The notes: generated by a model from the letters alone, not told the origin. Positions 17,142 to 26,149 are shown, numbered from the stretch's first letter. The stretch: 64,000 bases of DNA from JADJEK01 sp052034255 (GCA_052034255.1 JBPOIU010000104.1:1-64000); one strand, 5' to 3'. A program made the numbers and translations.

Positions 17142-18488
17142 TCAGCGATCGACGCGGAACTCGCGCCAAATTCCGGCGCTGCTCGCGGCCGCGCCTAGGC
17201 CGACGCGTCCGCCGTCGGCGGGAGTTTCGATCTCCAACGACGAGACCTCTTTGCCATCGATCCAGGCCGTCGCTCGATCGGAAGTCACCCGGATCTCGAA
17301 CGCGAACGGTCCGTTGCCTTCGAGCGTGCCCATTGGGCCCGGGGCACCTCCGCCGCCGAAGTCGTGCCAGTGCAGGATGACGCCTTCATCGCGCACGAAG
17401 TGGACTTCGAGTTCGTGCGAGTTCGAGCGGGCAACGTGCAGACGGAGATCTCCGATCTCGGTGGGCAGGAACTCGATCGAGCCACGCACCGTGTACTCGC
17501 GGGAGCCGACGGGAGCGACGGCGATGCTGGTCGCATCCGCGGTCGCGAACGAGACGGAAAACCAGTCGTCGCCGCGACGTTCGACGGCCCGGAGTGTCTC
17601 GTCCCATTGGGGTTCATGGGCGGCGACGTATGCAGTGAACTCCGCGTCGAGGTCGTCCATGCGCGACCCGAGCGCCTTGGTGAACACCGCGGTGAGCTTC
17701 GACTTCACGTCGGGGCTCGTCGCCGCGAGTTTGCGCGTTTGCGCGAACAGCGCCCGTCGGCGGTCTTTCAACACGTCGTCGAACAGCCAGCTGCCGAAGA
17801 TCGACCAGATCGCGTAGCGACGCGCCGTGTCGAGCGTCCCGTAGTCGTCCTGGAAGATCCGTTGCGCGCCGGGCCAGGTCTTGTCACGGAGCATCTCGCG
17901 GACCAGCACGAGGCGCCGCGAGTAGAACGGCGCGTGCTCGATCGCGGTCAGCAGTTTCGCGCGCCGCATCGTCTCGAGTTCCACCCAACACGCGAGTCCT
18001 TCGGACAGCCACAGCGGTAACTCGACGTACGCGGGAATCGCGTGATACGAAACCTGATGCCCGACCTCGTGCGCGATCTGACTCTGCATCAAGAACGTCA
18101 AACCGATTTCCGCGCGAAGCGCCTCGGACATCGGCGGCATCAGCGCGATGTAGCTCTCCTTGGTCGAGTGGGACGAGAACGCCCAGTTCGATGCGAACTT
18201 GCCGCCGGTCAGCTCGTTGTCCTTCCCCTGGTACTCGCTGAGAGTCTCGAAGAGCGTGACCGCGTACGGTCCGCGTGACTTGCGCTCGAAGACGAGCTCA
18301 TCGGCGACGTCGCACGCGAGGTCGGCGATACGTTGAGCTTCGGTGAGCACGCGTTCGGTGCGCATCGTGGTGACGATGCGAACGCGGGCGGTCGATTTCG
18401 GGGCCGCGAGCGTCGACGACCACCACGGAGTCGCGCATACCGCCACGGCTGCGCAAACGAGTGCCACTCGACGGGTCATACGGAGCAC
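17142..18488 (-). CDS. Secreted peptidase-MA-like zinc protease with LamG/DUF1080-like tail
   Basis: 448 residues starting at GTG 18488 behind a strong AGGAGG; ATG 18479 is the alternative. A signal peptide covers residues 1-29. HEVGH at 140-144 is a zinc-binding HExxH, and the downstream LWLSEGLACWVELE supplies the usual third ligand Glu, the gluzincin pattern of the peptidase MA family. Residues about 300-448 form a beta-sandwich resembling DUF1080/LamG domains (YTVRGSIEFLP, then AWIDGKEVSSLEIETPADGGRVGLGA). Substrate is unknown. It faces the parC stop convergently with only 11 bases between them, and precedes nothing else in its own transcript. Confidence 0.72.
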   Translation of the reverse strand: MLRMTRRVALVCAAVAVCATPWWSSTLAAPKSTARVRIVTTMRTERVLTEAQRIADLACDVADELVFERKSRGPYAVTLFETLSEYQGKDNELTGGKFASNWAFSSHSTKESYIALMPPMSEALRAEIGLTFLMQSQIAHEVGHQVSYHAIPAYVELPLWLSEGLACWVELETMRRAKLLTAIEHAPFYSRRLVLVREMLRDKTWPGAQRIFQDDYGTLDTARRYAIWSIFGSWLFDDVLKDRRRALFAQTRKLAATSPDVKSKLTAVFTKALGSRMDDLDAEFTAYVAAHEPQWDETLRAVERRGDDWFSVSFATADATSIAVAPVGSREYTVRGSIEFLPTEIGDLRLHVARSNSHELEVHFVRDEGVILHWHDFGGGGAPGPMGTLEGNGPFAFEIRVTSDRATAWIDGKEVSSLEIETPADGGRVGLGAAASSAGIWREFRVDR

Positions 18489-18533
18489 GATGAGGTCCCT
18501 CCTCGGCGATCGCGACTGCGGCGACGCTCTCCT

Positions 18534-19481
18534 TCAGGTCTTCTCGAAACGATGCGTCCCCGGTGCGGGCTGCCATCCGAACTCGGGCTCGAAGTGGTTC
18601 CACAGAATGCGCGACACCGCACGCAGTAGGACGAAGCCCTCGTTGTCGGATTCCCAACTCTCATCGGCCTGGTTCTTCGTGATGACGCAGAACACGTAGT
18701 CCCCGTGTGGCGCGTTCACGAGCACGACTTCCGACCGCGACTTCTGGACCGCACCCTGCTTCGATGCGGCGGACACCGTAGGAGGGAGCTCGGACAACGC
18801 TTCGCCGTTCCAGTAGATGCGGGTGAGGCAGCGGTACATCTCTTCGCTCGAGGCGGCGTCGACGGCCTTGCCCTCGCGGATGAGCACCAGGAGTTCCGCC
18901 ATCTCGCGCGGCGTGGTCTGCCCCCAGCCGAAGCGCTGGTACTCCGCGTCTCGGCCCGGCGTCCGTGAGTTGACGCGCGTGCTCGCGAAGCCCGATGCGT
19001 CGAGCCATGCGTTGATTGCGGCGCCGCCGCCGGCCAGCTCTTGGCACCAGACGCTCGCCGAGTTGTCGCTCGTCGTGATCATCAGCAGGACCAGCTTCGA
19101 CAGCGGCAGGATCGATCCGGGCTGGCAATGCGCGAGCAGGTCCTCGCCGCCGCGCGACCACTTCGGGTCGTACTCGAGTTTCGCGTCGTAGCGGAGTTCT
19201 CCTCGCGCGATCGCCGCCATGATCCCGCACAGGATCGGCACCTTGATCATGCTCGCCGTGGGAAAGAGCTCGTCGGCCGCGATCGCGACGGTCTCACCGG
19301 TTCCCAGGTGGCGCACGTAGATCCCGACGTCGCCGCGCACCTCACCGGCCGCCGCGCGCAATCGCGACTCGAGGTCGGCTTGCGGTGGTTCTGCCCCGAG
19401 ACCTCGACATCCGGTGGGGATGCAAAAGAGCAGGGCCATCCATGCCGCGTGCCATCGCGTCGATCGAACTCGGCGTTTCAT
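18534..19481 (-). CDS. Class A beta-lactamase-fold serine hydrolase, exported
   Basis: 315 residues from ATG 19481. The open frame extends 27 codons further but the signal sequence begins here (MKRRVRSTRWHAAWMALLFCIPTGC; a weak lipobox may acylate C25). SxxK is TASMIKVP with S77 and K80. The SDN loop is TTSDN with S138-D139-N140. The KTG position reads KQG. The omega-loop glutamate motif (ExxLN) of class A beta-lactamases is not recognisable where it should lie, before TTPREMAELL. Deacylation would then be slow, as in penicillin-binding or regulatory relatives, so antibiotic resistance should not be assumed. It sits 45 bases upstream of the metallopeptidase gene on the same strand. Confidence 0.8.
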   Translation of the reverse strand: MKRRVRSTRWHAAWMALLFCIPTGCRGLGAEPPQADLESRLRAAAGEVRGDVGIYVRHLGTGETVAIAADELFPTASMIKVPILCGIMAAIARGELRYDAKLEYDPKWSRGGEDLLAHCQPGSILPLSKLVLLMITTSDNSASVWCQELAGGGAAINAWLDASGFASTRVNSRTPGRDAEYQRFGWGQTTPREMAELLVLIREGKAVDAASSEEMYRCLTRIYWNGEALSELPPTVSAASKQGAVQKSRSEVVLVNAPHGDYVFCVITKNQADESWESDNEGFVLLRAVSRILWNHFEPEFGWQPAPGTHRFEKT

Positions 19482-19524
19482 GCGTGTCGTCCGCTGCACT
19501 GCCGTCGATAGAGTCTCGGGCTCG

Positions 19525-20337
19525 ATGTCCGCGCTCGCCGTGCCCCTCGCGCTGATCCGCATCTCGTTCGTGGCGAACCTCGCCTATCGGCTGAGGTTCT
19601 ACACGGGCGTCGTCTCGTATCTCATCTACGTCCTGGTGTACACGTCGATTTGGAGAGCCGTGTACGCGACCGGCGCGGCCGGCGGTCCGCTGGCAGAGTT
19701 CGCGACGTTCGAGGCTCTGTTCACGTACTTCGCCGTCGGCTGGCTCGCGCGATCGTTCTGCTTCAACAACATCGATCGCACGCTGACCGAGTTGGTCGAG
19801 AGCGGCCATATCGCCGCCCGCGTGGCGCGCCCGGTGTCGCTGCACGTGCAAATGCTGTGCGAGGCGATCGGTGAGGCCACGTTCCGCGCGGCGTTCTTCT
19901 CGCCGATCCTGTTGGTCGTGCTCGTGGTGTTCTTCGGGTTCCAGCCGCCGGCGTCGATCGGGAGCTTCGTCGCGTTCCTCGCATCGTTGGTGCTGTCGAT
20001 CGTGGTGATGGCCGAGTTGAACTTCCTGGTCGGCCTCACCGCGTTCAAGACCCAGAGCACGTGGGGCATCATGCGTGCGAAGCAGTATCTGATCGAGCTA
20101 CTGTCCGGCCTGTTGATCCCGCTGTCCTACTTCCCCGACGCGTTGCGCAAGGTCGCGTACTGCACGCCGTTTCCGACCCTGACGTCGATCCCGAATCGGC
20201 TGTATCTCGGGCTCGCCACCGGCCCCGAAGCGTGGAAGGCTCTCGCGTTGTCCGCGGCTTGGGCCGTCGGCTTGTTCGGACTCGCCGTGGTGTGCGACCG
20301 GGCCGTCGCGAAATCGCTCCAGGTTCAGGGCGGCTGA
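19525..20337 (+). CDS. ABC-2 type transporter permease (first of a pair)
   Basis: The 270-residue integral membrane protein starts at ATG 19525 (MSALAVPLALIRISFVANLA). Six hydrophobic segments are visible, in the pattern of COG4587-type ABC-2 permeases. The sequence WGIMRAKQYLIELLSGLLIPLSYFPDALR, with its re-entrant-like segment before the last helices, is typical. It is followed after 3 bases by a second permease. In related operons these two permeases form a heterodimer served by one ATPase (COG4586), which is not encoded beside them here. The substrate is unknown; proposed roles include export of polysaccharide, lipid or drug. The start overlaps nothing; the divergent beta-lactamase-like gene starts 43 bases upstream. 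Confidence 0.8.
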   Translation: MSALAVPLALIRISFVANLAYRLRFYTGVVSYLIYVLVYTSIWRAVYATGAAGGPLAEFATFEALFTYFAVGWLARSFCFNNIDRTLTELVESGHIAARVARPVSLHVQMLCEAIGEATFRAAFFSPILLVVLVVFFGFQPPASIGSFVAFLASLVLSIVVMAELNFLVGLTAFKTQSTWGIMRAKQYLIELLSGLLIPLSYFPDALRKVAYCTPFPTLTSIPNRLYLGLATGPEAWKALALSAAWAVGLFGLAVVCDRAVAKSLQVQGG

Positions 20338-20340
20338 ACC

Positions 20341-21129
20341 ATGCGCACGCTCGCGATCTATGGCGCGTACTTCGCGCAGTTCCTGAAGGCGCGCATGGCG
20401 TATCGCGCGGACTTCTTCGCCGAGATCTTCGCCACGGCTCTCGGGTCGGCGGCATCGCTCGCGTTCGTGTTCGTGTTGTTCGTGCCGATCGACGCGATCG
20501 GTGGGTGGTCGCGCGACGAGATCCTGTTCGTCTACGGGATGTCGATGATCCCGTACGGCTTGTTCGCGACGATCTCGTGGAACCTGTTCGACTTCGGCGA
20601 TCGCTTCATCATCGAGGGGCACTTCGATCGCGTGCTGCTGAGGCCGGTGAATTCGTTCGCGCAGGTGGTGTTCGAAGCGTTCCGGATCCAGACGCTGACC
20701 GAGGCCGCGATCGGAGTCGTCGTCGTGACCACCGCGGCGCGACGCCTCGACCTCGATCTCGGTGTGGCGGACGTCCTGTGGATGATCGTCGCCGTCGCAT
20801 CGGGCTGCGCGATCTTCATCGCCGTGTTCGGCACGGTCGCGTCGCTGTCGTTCCACTTCGAGGACCGGGTCGGCATCGCACCGCCGATCTTCAACCTGAT
20901 CAACGCGGGACGCTATCCCGTCGATCTGTTTCCGTCGGCCGTGCGCTTCGTTCTGCGCTGGATCATCCCGTTCGCGTTCGTCGCGTTCTATCCGTCGGCG
21001 TTGCCACTGCGCAAAGCCGAGCTGCGCGAGTTCTGCATGGCGTCACCGCTGATCGCCGTGGTGTTCCTCGGTGTGCTCGCGTTCGCGTGGCGCCGCGGTG
21101 TGCGCGCATATCAGAGCACCGGGAGTTGA
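20341..21129 (+). CDS. ABC-2 type transporter permease (second of a pair)
   Basis: The 262-residue membrane protein (MRTLAIYGAYFAQFLKARMAYRADFFAEIF) has six predicted helices and matches the COG3694/PF06182 permease type that accompanies COG4587 proteins. The conserved middle block reads LFDFGDRFIIEGHFDRVLLRPVN. Its start lies 3 bases after the stop of the first permease, so the two are translationally linked. No ATP-binding protein with Walker motifs is encoded within several kilobases on either side, so the energising subunit must be elsewhere in the genome. Substrate is not deducible. Confidence 0.8.
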   Translation: MRTLAIYGAYFAQFLKARMAYRADFFAEIFATALGSAASLAFVFVLFVPIDAIGGWSRDEILFVYGMSMIPYGLFATISWNLFDFGDRFIIEGHFDRVLLRPVNSFAQVVFEAFRIQTLTEAAIGVVVVTTAARRLDLDLGVADVLWMIVAVASGCAIFIAVFGTVASLSFHFEDRVGIAPPIFNLINAGRYPVDLFPSAVRFVLRWIIPFAFVAFYPSALPLRKAELREFCMASPLIAVVFLGVLAFAWRRGVRAYQSTGS

Positions 21130-21133
21130 CCCC

Positions 21134-21394
21134 TCACGGCGCGTCGGCGTCGTCGACCAAGCTCTCCTGAGCGTCGGGGCGGTCTTTCTTCACCAGGTGG
21201 TACTCGTACTTGGCGTTGGTCGGTGCGTAGCGCAGATGGCCGCTCTTGCACTCGGGGCATGGCCACTCGAGCAGTGCACTCATGTTCGCGTTGTAGTGCA
21301 TCAGCAGGTTGTTGTTCTTGTTGACGTAGATCTCGAACTCGCAGTCCCGCTTGTCGCAACGGAACTTCAACAGAGTGAGGTGCGTGCTCTTCAT
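21134..21394 (-). CDS. Small zinc-ribbon protein
   Basis: 86 residues from ATG 21394, with AAGGA 6 bases upstream; the longer frame to 21568 has no family similarity in its extra 58 codons. Two Cys pairs, CDKRDC near the N-terminus and CPEC in the middle, fit a zinc ribbon. Between them lies NKNNNLLMHYNANMSALLEWPC, asparagine-rich and unusual for this GC-rich genome. The C-terminal third is charged and probably flexible. It is the last gene after purF in the same orientation, 68 bases downstream. No functional name is justified. Confidence 0.6.
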   Translation of the reverse strand: MKSTHLTLLKFRCDKRDCEFEIYVNKNNNLLMHYNANMSALLEWPCPECKSGHLRYAPTNAKYEYHLVKKDRPDAQESLVDDADAP

Positions 21395-21462
21395 GCCCGT
21401 CCTTGTGTCGTTCGGAGGTCTGGACGACGTCAGCGTCGTGGCGCGGCTTCGGTTCGTTCGTC

Positions 21463-22932
21463 CTACGCTTTGGAACTCGTGACTTCGCGGATCGCGAGGC
21501 GATCGCCTTCGATGGCGGCGAGCATCTCGGGCGTCACGTCGCCGGTCGGATACTTGCCGGTGAAGCACGCGTTGCAGAACTTGCGCAAGTCGGCGTTGCC
21601 TTCGCGCGTGCCGTCCTCAAGGTTTTCGAGGGGTTGGTACACGACCGCGTCGGCGCCGATCTCGGCGGCGATCTCCTTGTCGTCGCGGCCCTTCGCGATG
21701 AACTCGTTGCGCGTCGACATGTCGATGCCGTACACGCACGGGTGGCGCAGCGGAGGCGAGTACGACGCGAAGTACACCTTGCGCGCGCCCGACGCGCGCG
21801 CGAGTTGGATGATCTGCTTCGACGTATTGCCGCGCACGATCGAGTCGTCGACGAGCAGCACGTCCTTGCCTTCGAACTCGATCTGGATCGGGTTCAGCTT
21901 CGCTCGGATGGACGTCCTGCGCACTTTGTCGTTGGGCATGATGAACGTGCGACCGATGTAGCGGTTCTTCACGAACGCCTCGCGGTACCGCAGGTTCAGT
22001 GCGCGGGCCATCGCCGCGGCCGCCGTCGTCGCCGACTCCGGGATCGGGATCACGACATCGGCGTGGAGACCGGTCGCCTTCCACACTTCGGCGAGCTTCT
22101 CACCGAGCCGCTGGCGGGTCTTGTAGACGCTGACCTTGTCGAGGAACGAGTCCGGACGCGCGAAGTACACCCATTCGAACAGGCACGGATGGTGCTCGCT
22201 CGCGAGGACCTTGCGTTTCGTGACCGTTCCGTCGAGCGCGACGAACACCGCTTCGCCGGGCTGGATGTTGGTGACCTTGTGGAAGTCGAGGAGGTCGGGG
22301 ACCACGCTCTCCGATGCGAAGCAGAACGCCGTGCCGCCTTTTTCGGCGCGCTCCGCCATCAGGATCGGCTTGATCCCGAACGGATCACGGAACGCGAACA
22401 TGCCTTCGCCAGCGACGACGCCGACGACCGAGTAGGCACCCTTCAGTCGCTGCAGCGAACCCTTGATCGCATCGAACAGGACGTCGACGTGGAACGGGAC
22501 CCCGCCCTTCATGCTGAGTTCGTCGGCGAGAACGTTCAGGATGATCTCGGCGTCGCACGTGGAGTTGATCAGGCGTCGGTCGCGCTGCCGCAGCGTCTCG
22601 CACAGTTCGTGGTAGTTCGTCAGGTTGCCGTTGTGCGCGAGAGCGATGCCGTACGGGTGGTTGATGACGAATGGCTGCGCGTTCTCGACTCCGCCGCCGC
22701 CGACGGTCGGGTAGCGCACGTGCCCGATGCCGATCGAGCCGGTCAGTAGCGCCGTGTCGTCCTGGACGAACACGTCGCGCACCAGACCCGACCCGCGCTT
22801 CAAGTGGAACCGGCGGTCGAACGTCGAGATGCCGGCCGCGTCCTGGCCGCGATGTTGGATCGCGATCAGGCCATCACACAGCTCGGGGAACACTTCGCCC
22901 TGCGGGCGAATGATTCCGATGAATCCACACAT
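21463..22932 (-). CDS. purF: Amidophosphoribosyltransferase PurF
   Basis: The 489-residue enzyme catalyses the first committed step of purine synthesis, PRPP plus glutamine to phosphoribosylamine. The nucleophile is C2 directly after the initiator Met (MCGFIGIIRP), so the mature enzyme carries an N-terminal Cys without the propeptide of the Bacillus type. The glutaminase domain ends near residue 240. The PRPP-binding loop reads LLVDDSIVRGNTSKQI in the C-terminal phosphoribosyltransferase domain. No Cys cluster for a 4Fe-4S centre is apparent at the usual spacing, suggesting the E. coli-like iron-free form. It lies 82 bases downstream of a class III aminotransferase gene. Confidence 0.95.
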   Translation of the reverse strand: MCGFIGIIRPQGEVFPELCDGLIAIQHRGQDAAGISTFDRRFHLKRGSGLVRDVFVQDDTALLTGSIGIGHVRYPTVGGGGVENAQPFVINHPYGIALAHNGNLTNYHELCETLRQRDRRLINSTCDAEIILNVLADELSMKGGVPFHVDVLFDAIKGSLQRLKGAYSVVGVVAGEGMFAFRDPFGIKPILMAERAEKGGTAFCFASESVVPDLLDFHKVTNIQPGEAVFVALDGTVTKRKVLASEHHPCLFEWVYFARPDSFLDKVSVYKTRQRLGEKLAEVWKATGLHADVVIPIPESATTAAAAMARALNLRYREAFVKNRYIGRTFIMPNDKVRRTSIRAKLNPIQIEFEGKDVLLVDDSIVRGNTSKQIIQLARASGARKVYFASYSPPLRHPCVYGIDMSTRNEFIAKGRDDKEIAAEIGADAVVYQPLENLEDGTREGNADLRKFCNACFTGKYPTGDVTPEMLAAIEGDRLAIREVTSSKA

Positions 22933-23014
22933 CAGGGACGCTCGCTTTCGAAAAGGTGTCGCTCGAGTTCGCGGAAGGCGTCTGGGGGTGGCGAGCTTAG
23001 CAGCCCGCGCGCGC

Positions 23015-24634
23015 TCACTTCGCCATCGCGGTCAACACGCGGTCCAAACCATCGACGAAGTCGTCGATCTCTTTGGTCAAGACGTCGGCGAGGAAGAGCA
23101 CGCGCAAACGCCCGACCCCGTCCTTCTCCGATCCGGCGCCGAGCAGTTTCATGCCCTGCTTCCACGCGATGCGGATCAGCTCGTCGCGATCCTTCACGGT
23201 CACGCCGAACATGCAGCCGAGGCCCGAGAAGTCGGAGATGATCTCGCCGTGCGATTCGGCCAGGACCGAGAGGCGCTGGCGCAAGTACTCACCCTTGATT
23301 CGCTCGTTCTCGAAATAGCCCCGGCCGAGGAACAGCGGATCGGCGTAATCCGCGAGAGTCGTCAACGTTGCGTAGGACACCGCGTTGTCGAACATCTTGC
23401 CGCCGCCCCACGTATTCGAGTGCCAGCCGGTCTCGAGTTCGTCGTCGAGCTCGGCCGGCGCGATCGTGGCTCCGGTCCAGGCGCCCTTCGCGAGCGTGAT
23501 GATGTCCGGCGCGATTCCGGTGTGCGCGATCACGAACGGTTGCCCGGTTCGCGCGAACGACTGGACTTCGTCGGCGACGAGCAGGATGCCGTGACGGGTG
23601 CAGGTCGCGCGGACTCCCGCGAAGAAGTCGCGATTGCCGAGCACGTAGCCGCCTTCACCCTGGAATCCCTCGGCGATGAACATCGCGACCAGCTCTGCCG
23701 GCACCTTTCCGGTATCGAGCACGGCGCGGATACCGCCGGGCTGCGCGACGACCTGATCGAGCGGGCGCACGTCGAGGATCGCGTCGAGCGCGTCGGGGGC
23801 GCCGTTGAACTTGATGTGCCGCGTCCAGCGGGCCTTCGAGTAGCCGATCTGGTGCGTGCGCTTGCTGCGCGTCAAGTGCAGCGCGCCGAGCGTGCGTCCG
23901 TGGAAGCTCGCCTCGCACGCGACGAGGAACATCGGATAGTCCTCGTACACGGGCTCGGGTGAGGTCCCGAAGTACGACACCGTGCCGATGCCGAGCTGGC
24001 GCATCAGGGTGTCCATCATCGCTGCGCCGTACTTCTTGCCCAACCGACGCCATCGCACGCGCTGGGCGAGCTTGATCGCGGCTTCGTTGGCTTCCGTGCC
24101 GCTGTTCGACAGGAACACGCGGTAGCCACCCTTGCGCGGGAACTCCTTCGCCGCGAGCTTCGTGAGCTCGTCCGCGACCATCGTCGTCGTGACGATGCCG
24201 GTCAGGCCGGATCGAACCGCGTGGTAGTCGTCGGTCATGATTTCGCGACGCAGCGCGAGGCGGTACTTCACGAGCGTGTCGACCGCGGCGACGAGACGCG
24301 GGTGGTTCTCGTCGAGCAGCTTCTGCGCGACACCGAGGTACATGTCGAGGTGGACGCCATTGCGTCCCATGACGTAGTGACCCGCGATCGGATAGCCGAG
24401 CTCGATCACGGGCGCGTCCGCGTCGTGCGTGGTCTTGAACGCGACCCGCATGTGGTCGGCCCGGGTCGCGTCGGCGACCGCGTCGTTGGGATCCGAGCGC
24501 ACGTCGATGCGCGCGGTGCCCCGGTTCAAGCGCGCACCTGCGATCTCGACGTCGGGGAACGCGTAGCGGGACTTCTCTGCAATCAGGTCGTAGCCGTCGA
24601 TCACGCAGTGTTTCACGGGAACGGATGTCGTCAT
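23015..24634 (-). CDS. Class III PLP-dependent aminotransferase
   Basis: The 539-residue protein from ATG 24634 (MTTSVPVKHC) carries the class III fold-type I landmarks. SNSGTEANEAAIKLAQ holds the phosphate loop, SFHGRTLGALHLT the substrate loop, LLVADEVQSFARTG the aspartate that pairs with the PLP ring nitrogen, and IITLAKGAWTG the Schiff-base lysine. It is about 100 residues longer than ornithine or 4-aminobutyrate aminotransferases, mainly through an N-terminal extension of about 110 residues and an insertion around residue 215. Its substrate is not clear; L-lysine 6-aminotransferase or acetylornithine-like activities are options. It lies between pyrI and purF on the same strand, so a nitrogen or pyrimidine-linked role is possible. 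Confidence 0.8.
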   Translation of the reverse strand: MTTSVPVKHCVIDGYDLIAEKSRYAFPDVEIAGARLNRGTARIDVRSDPNDAVADATRADHMRVAFKTTHDADAPVIELGYPIAGHYVMGRNGVHLDMYLGVAQKLLDENHPRLVAAVDTLVKYRLALRREIMTDDYHAVRSGLTGIVTTTMVADELTKLAAKEFPRKGGYRVFLSNSGTEANEAAIKLAQRVRWRRLGKKYGAAMMDTLMRQLGIGTVSYFGTSPEPVYEDYPMFLVACEASFHGRTLGALHLTRSKRTHQIGYSKARWTRHIKFNGAPDALDAILDVRPLDQVVAQPGGIRAVLDTGKVPAELVAMFIAEGFQGEGGYVLGNRDFFAGVRATCTRHGILLVADEVQSFARTGQPFVIAHTGIAPDIITLAKGAWTGATIAPAELDDELETGWHSNTWGGGKMFDNAVSYATLTTLADYADPLFLGRGYFENERIKGEYLRQRLSVLAESHGEIISDFSGLGCMFGVTVKDRDELIRIAWKQGMKLLGAGSEKDGVGRLRVLFLADVLTKEIDDFVDGLDRVLTAMAK

Positions 24635-24707
24635 CGGATGCACCAGTCTCGAATCTCGGTCTCAGGTCGGGGATCGGGTCGGGGAACTCTCGGGCGAGGA
24701 ACGCGAC

Positions 24708-25187
24708 TCACAGGAGCTCGACGTCTTCGCCCGAGATCGCGCGCTCGCAATATTCGCAGCGCAGGCGCAAGGGATCGCGTTTCAGCACGCGGAAGCGCGA
24801 TCGGATGCGTTCGTGGTTCGAAACGCACGACGGGTTCACGCAGCGCACGACGCTCTCGAGCAGATCCGGGATCTCCGGGCGGAACTTCCGCACCACGTGC
24901 GTCTCGCGAATGATCGACAGCGTCGCCTCGGGAGAGATCAACGCGATCTTGTTGACCTCTTCCTGCGTGATCTCGCGCTTCTCGATCTTGATCAGGTCCT
25001 TCTTGCCGAGCTTGCGCGAATCCAGCGCGAGGCCGATCGCGACCGGTCCGACGGTGCCCTTGTCGAGGCCGAGGACGCGCAAGACGCGCAGTCCCGTTCC
25101 TCCGGCGAGATGATCGATGACGGTGCCGTTGGTCAGCGCGGACACCTTGATCGTCTTCTCTTCGCGCTGGAGTTTGTCGGTGGCCAT
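24708..25187 (-). CDS. pyrI: Aspartate carbamoyltransferase regulatory subunit PyrI
   Basis: The 159-residue regulatory chain starts at ATG 25187, which shares one base with the pyrB stop (TGATG). The nucleotide-binding N-terminal domain includes VSALTNGTVIDHLAGGTGLRVLRVLGL. The zinc domain has C-x4-C (CVNPSC) and CxxC (CEYC), the four ligands that join regulatory to catalytic subunits. Together with pyrB it implies the class B, allosterically CTP/ATP-regulated dodecamer known from E. coli and archaea. Such pyrBI pairs are found in only a minority of bacteria outside the enterics. Confidence 0.94.
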   Translation of the reverse strand: MATDKLQREEKTIKVSALTNGTVIDHLAGGTGLRVLRVLGLDKGTVGPVAIGLALDSRKLGKKDLIKIEKREITQEEVNKIALISPEATLSIIRETHVVRKFRPEIPDLLESVVRCVNPSCVSNHERIRSRFRVLKRDPLRLRCEYCERAISGEDVELL

Positions 25188-26149
25188 CACACGACTCCGA
25201 GCACGAGGGAGAGGAGTGTCTTGCGCACGGTCACGCCGTTCTTCGCTTGCTGGAAGTACGCGGCGCCTTCGTAGTCGTCGAGGTCCGGCGAAATCTCGTT
25301 CACGCGCGGCAGCGGATGCATCACGGTGACGGGCGTCGGGTAGATCGACAGAGCCTTGCGATCGAGCTGGTACGCGTTCTTGACCTTCTCGTACTCGACT
25401 GGATCCGGGAAGCGCTCCTTCTGGATGCGGGTCGTGTAGAGGATGTCGACGTCCTGCGGCAGGATCGTCGGGTTGAACTCTTCGCGGACGCGGACCCCGC
25501 GCTCGAACAGGTCGTCGAGGATGTCGCCGGGCAAGCGCAGTTGCGGGGGTGACACGCAGACCAGCTCGGTGTTGAAGCGCGCGAGGGATTCGATCAACGA
25601 GTGGACGGTGCGGCTGTAGCGCAGATCACCGAGGAACGCGACGCGCAGGCCTTCGAATGCACCGTGGATGCGGCGGATCGTGTAGAGGTCGAGCAGCGTC
25701 TGCGTCGGATGTTGATTGGCGCCGTCACCGGCGTTGATCACCGGCAGGTGGGTCGACTCGGCGGCGAGGCGGGCGGCACCTTCGAACTTGTGCCGGATCA
25801 CGATCGCATCGCAGTAGTTCTCGACCATGCGGATCGTGTCGGACAGCGATTCGCCTTTCGACACCGACGAGACGTTGGCGTCGGCGAAGCCGATGACCTG
25901 GCCTCCCAGTCGAGCCATGGCCGAATGGAACGAGAGCCGCGTGCGCGTCGACGGTTCGAAGAACAGATTGGCGAGGATCTTGCCCTTCAGCCGGGGTTCG
26001 TCGGCGGCGTCGAACTCTTCGGAGAGGTCGAGCACGAACAGGAGTTCGTCGGTCGAGAAGTCCCGCATCGAAGTGATGTCACGCCCGACGAACCGCGCCG
26101 CCATTTCGGCGCGCGTGGCGGGGGTGGCGGGGGACTGTCGAGGGTTCAT
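25187..26149 (-). CDS. pyrB: Aspartate carbamoyltransferase catalytic subunit PyrB
   Basis: 320 residues. The carbamoyl-phosphate loop is FEPSTRTRLSFHSAM and the aspartate-binding region includes NAGDGANQHPTQTLLDLYTI with HPTQ, and MHPLPRVNEI carries the HPLPR motif. It catalyses carbamoyl phosphate plus aspartate to carbamoyl aspartate in de novo pyrimidine synthesis. It heads the group pyrB-pyrI-aminotransferase-purF-zinc ribbon, all on the minus strand, with a 1-base coupling to pyrI. The other pathway gene here is pyrF at 42397-43299. No PyrR gene or clear attenuator is visible upstream, where only 75 bases separate it from the CPBP gene. Confidence 0.95.
   Translation of the reverse strand: MNPRQSPATPATRAEMAARFVGRDITSMRDFSTDELLFVLDLSEEFDAADEPRLKGKILANLFFEPSTRTRLSFHSAMARLGGQVIGFADANVSSVSKGESLSDTIRMVENYCDAIVIRHKFEGAARLAAESTHLPVINAGDGANQHPTQTLLDLYTIRRIHGAFEGLRVAFLGDLRYSRTVHSLIESLARFNTELVCVSPPQLRLPGDILDDLFERGVRVREEFNPTILPQDVDILYTTRIQKERFPDPVEYEKVKNAYQLDRKALSIYPTPVTVMHPLPRVNEISPDLDDYEGAAYFQQAKNGVTVRKTLLSLVLGVV

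Noticed and set aside
18534..19481. Antibiotic-resistance beta-lactamase
   Set aside because: The omega-loop glutamate is not recognisable, so calling it resistance would be unsupported.
24610..24625. TGTTTCACGGGAACGG resembling parS
   Set aside because: It matches only 12 of 16 consensus positions and breaks the central CACGTG core; chance in this sequence is likely.
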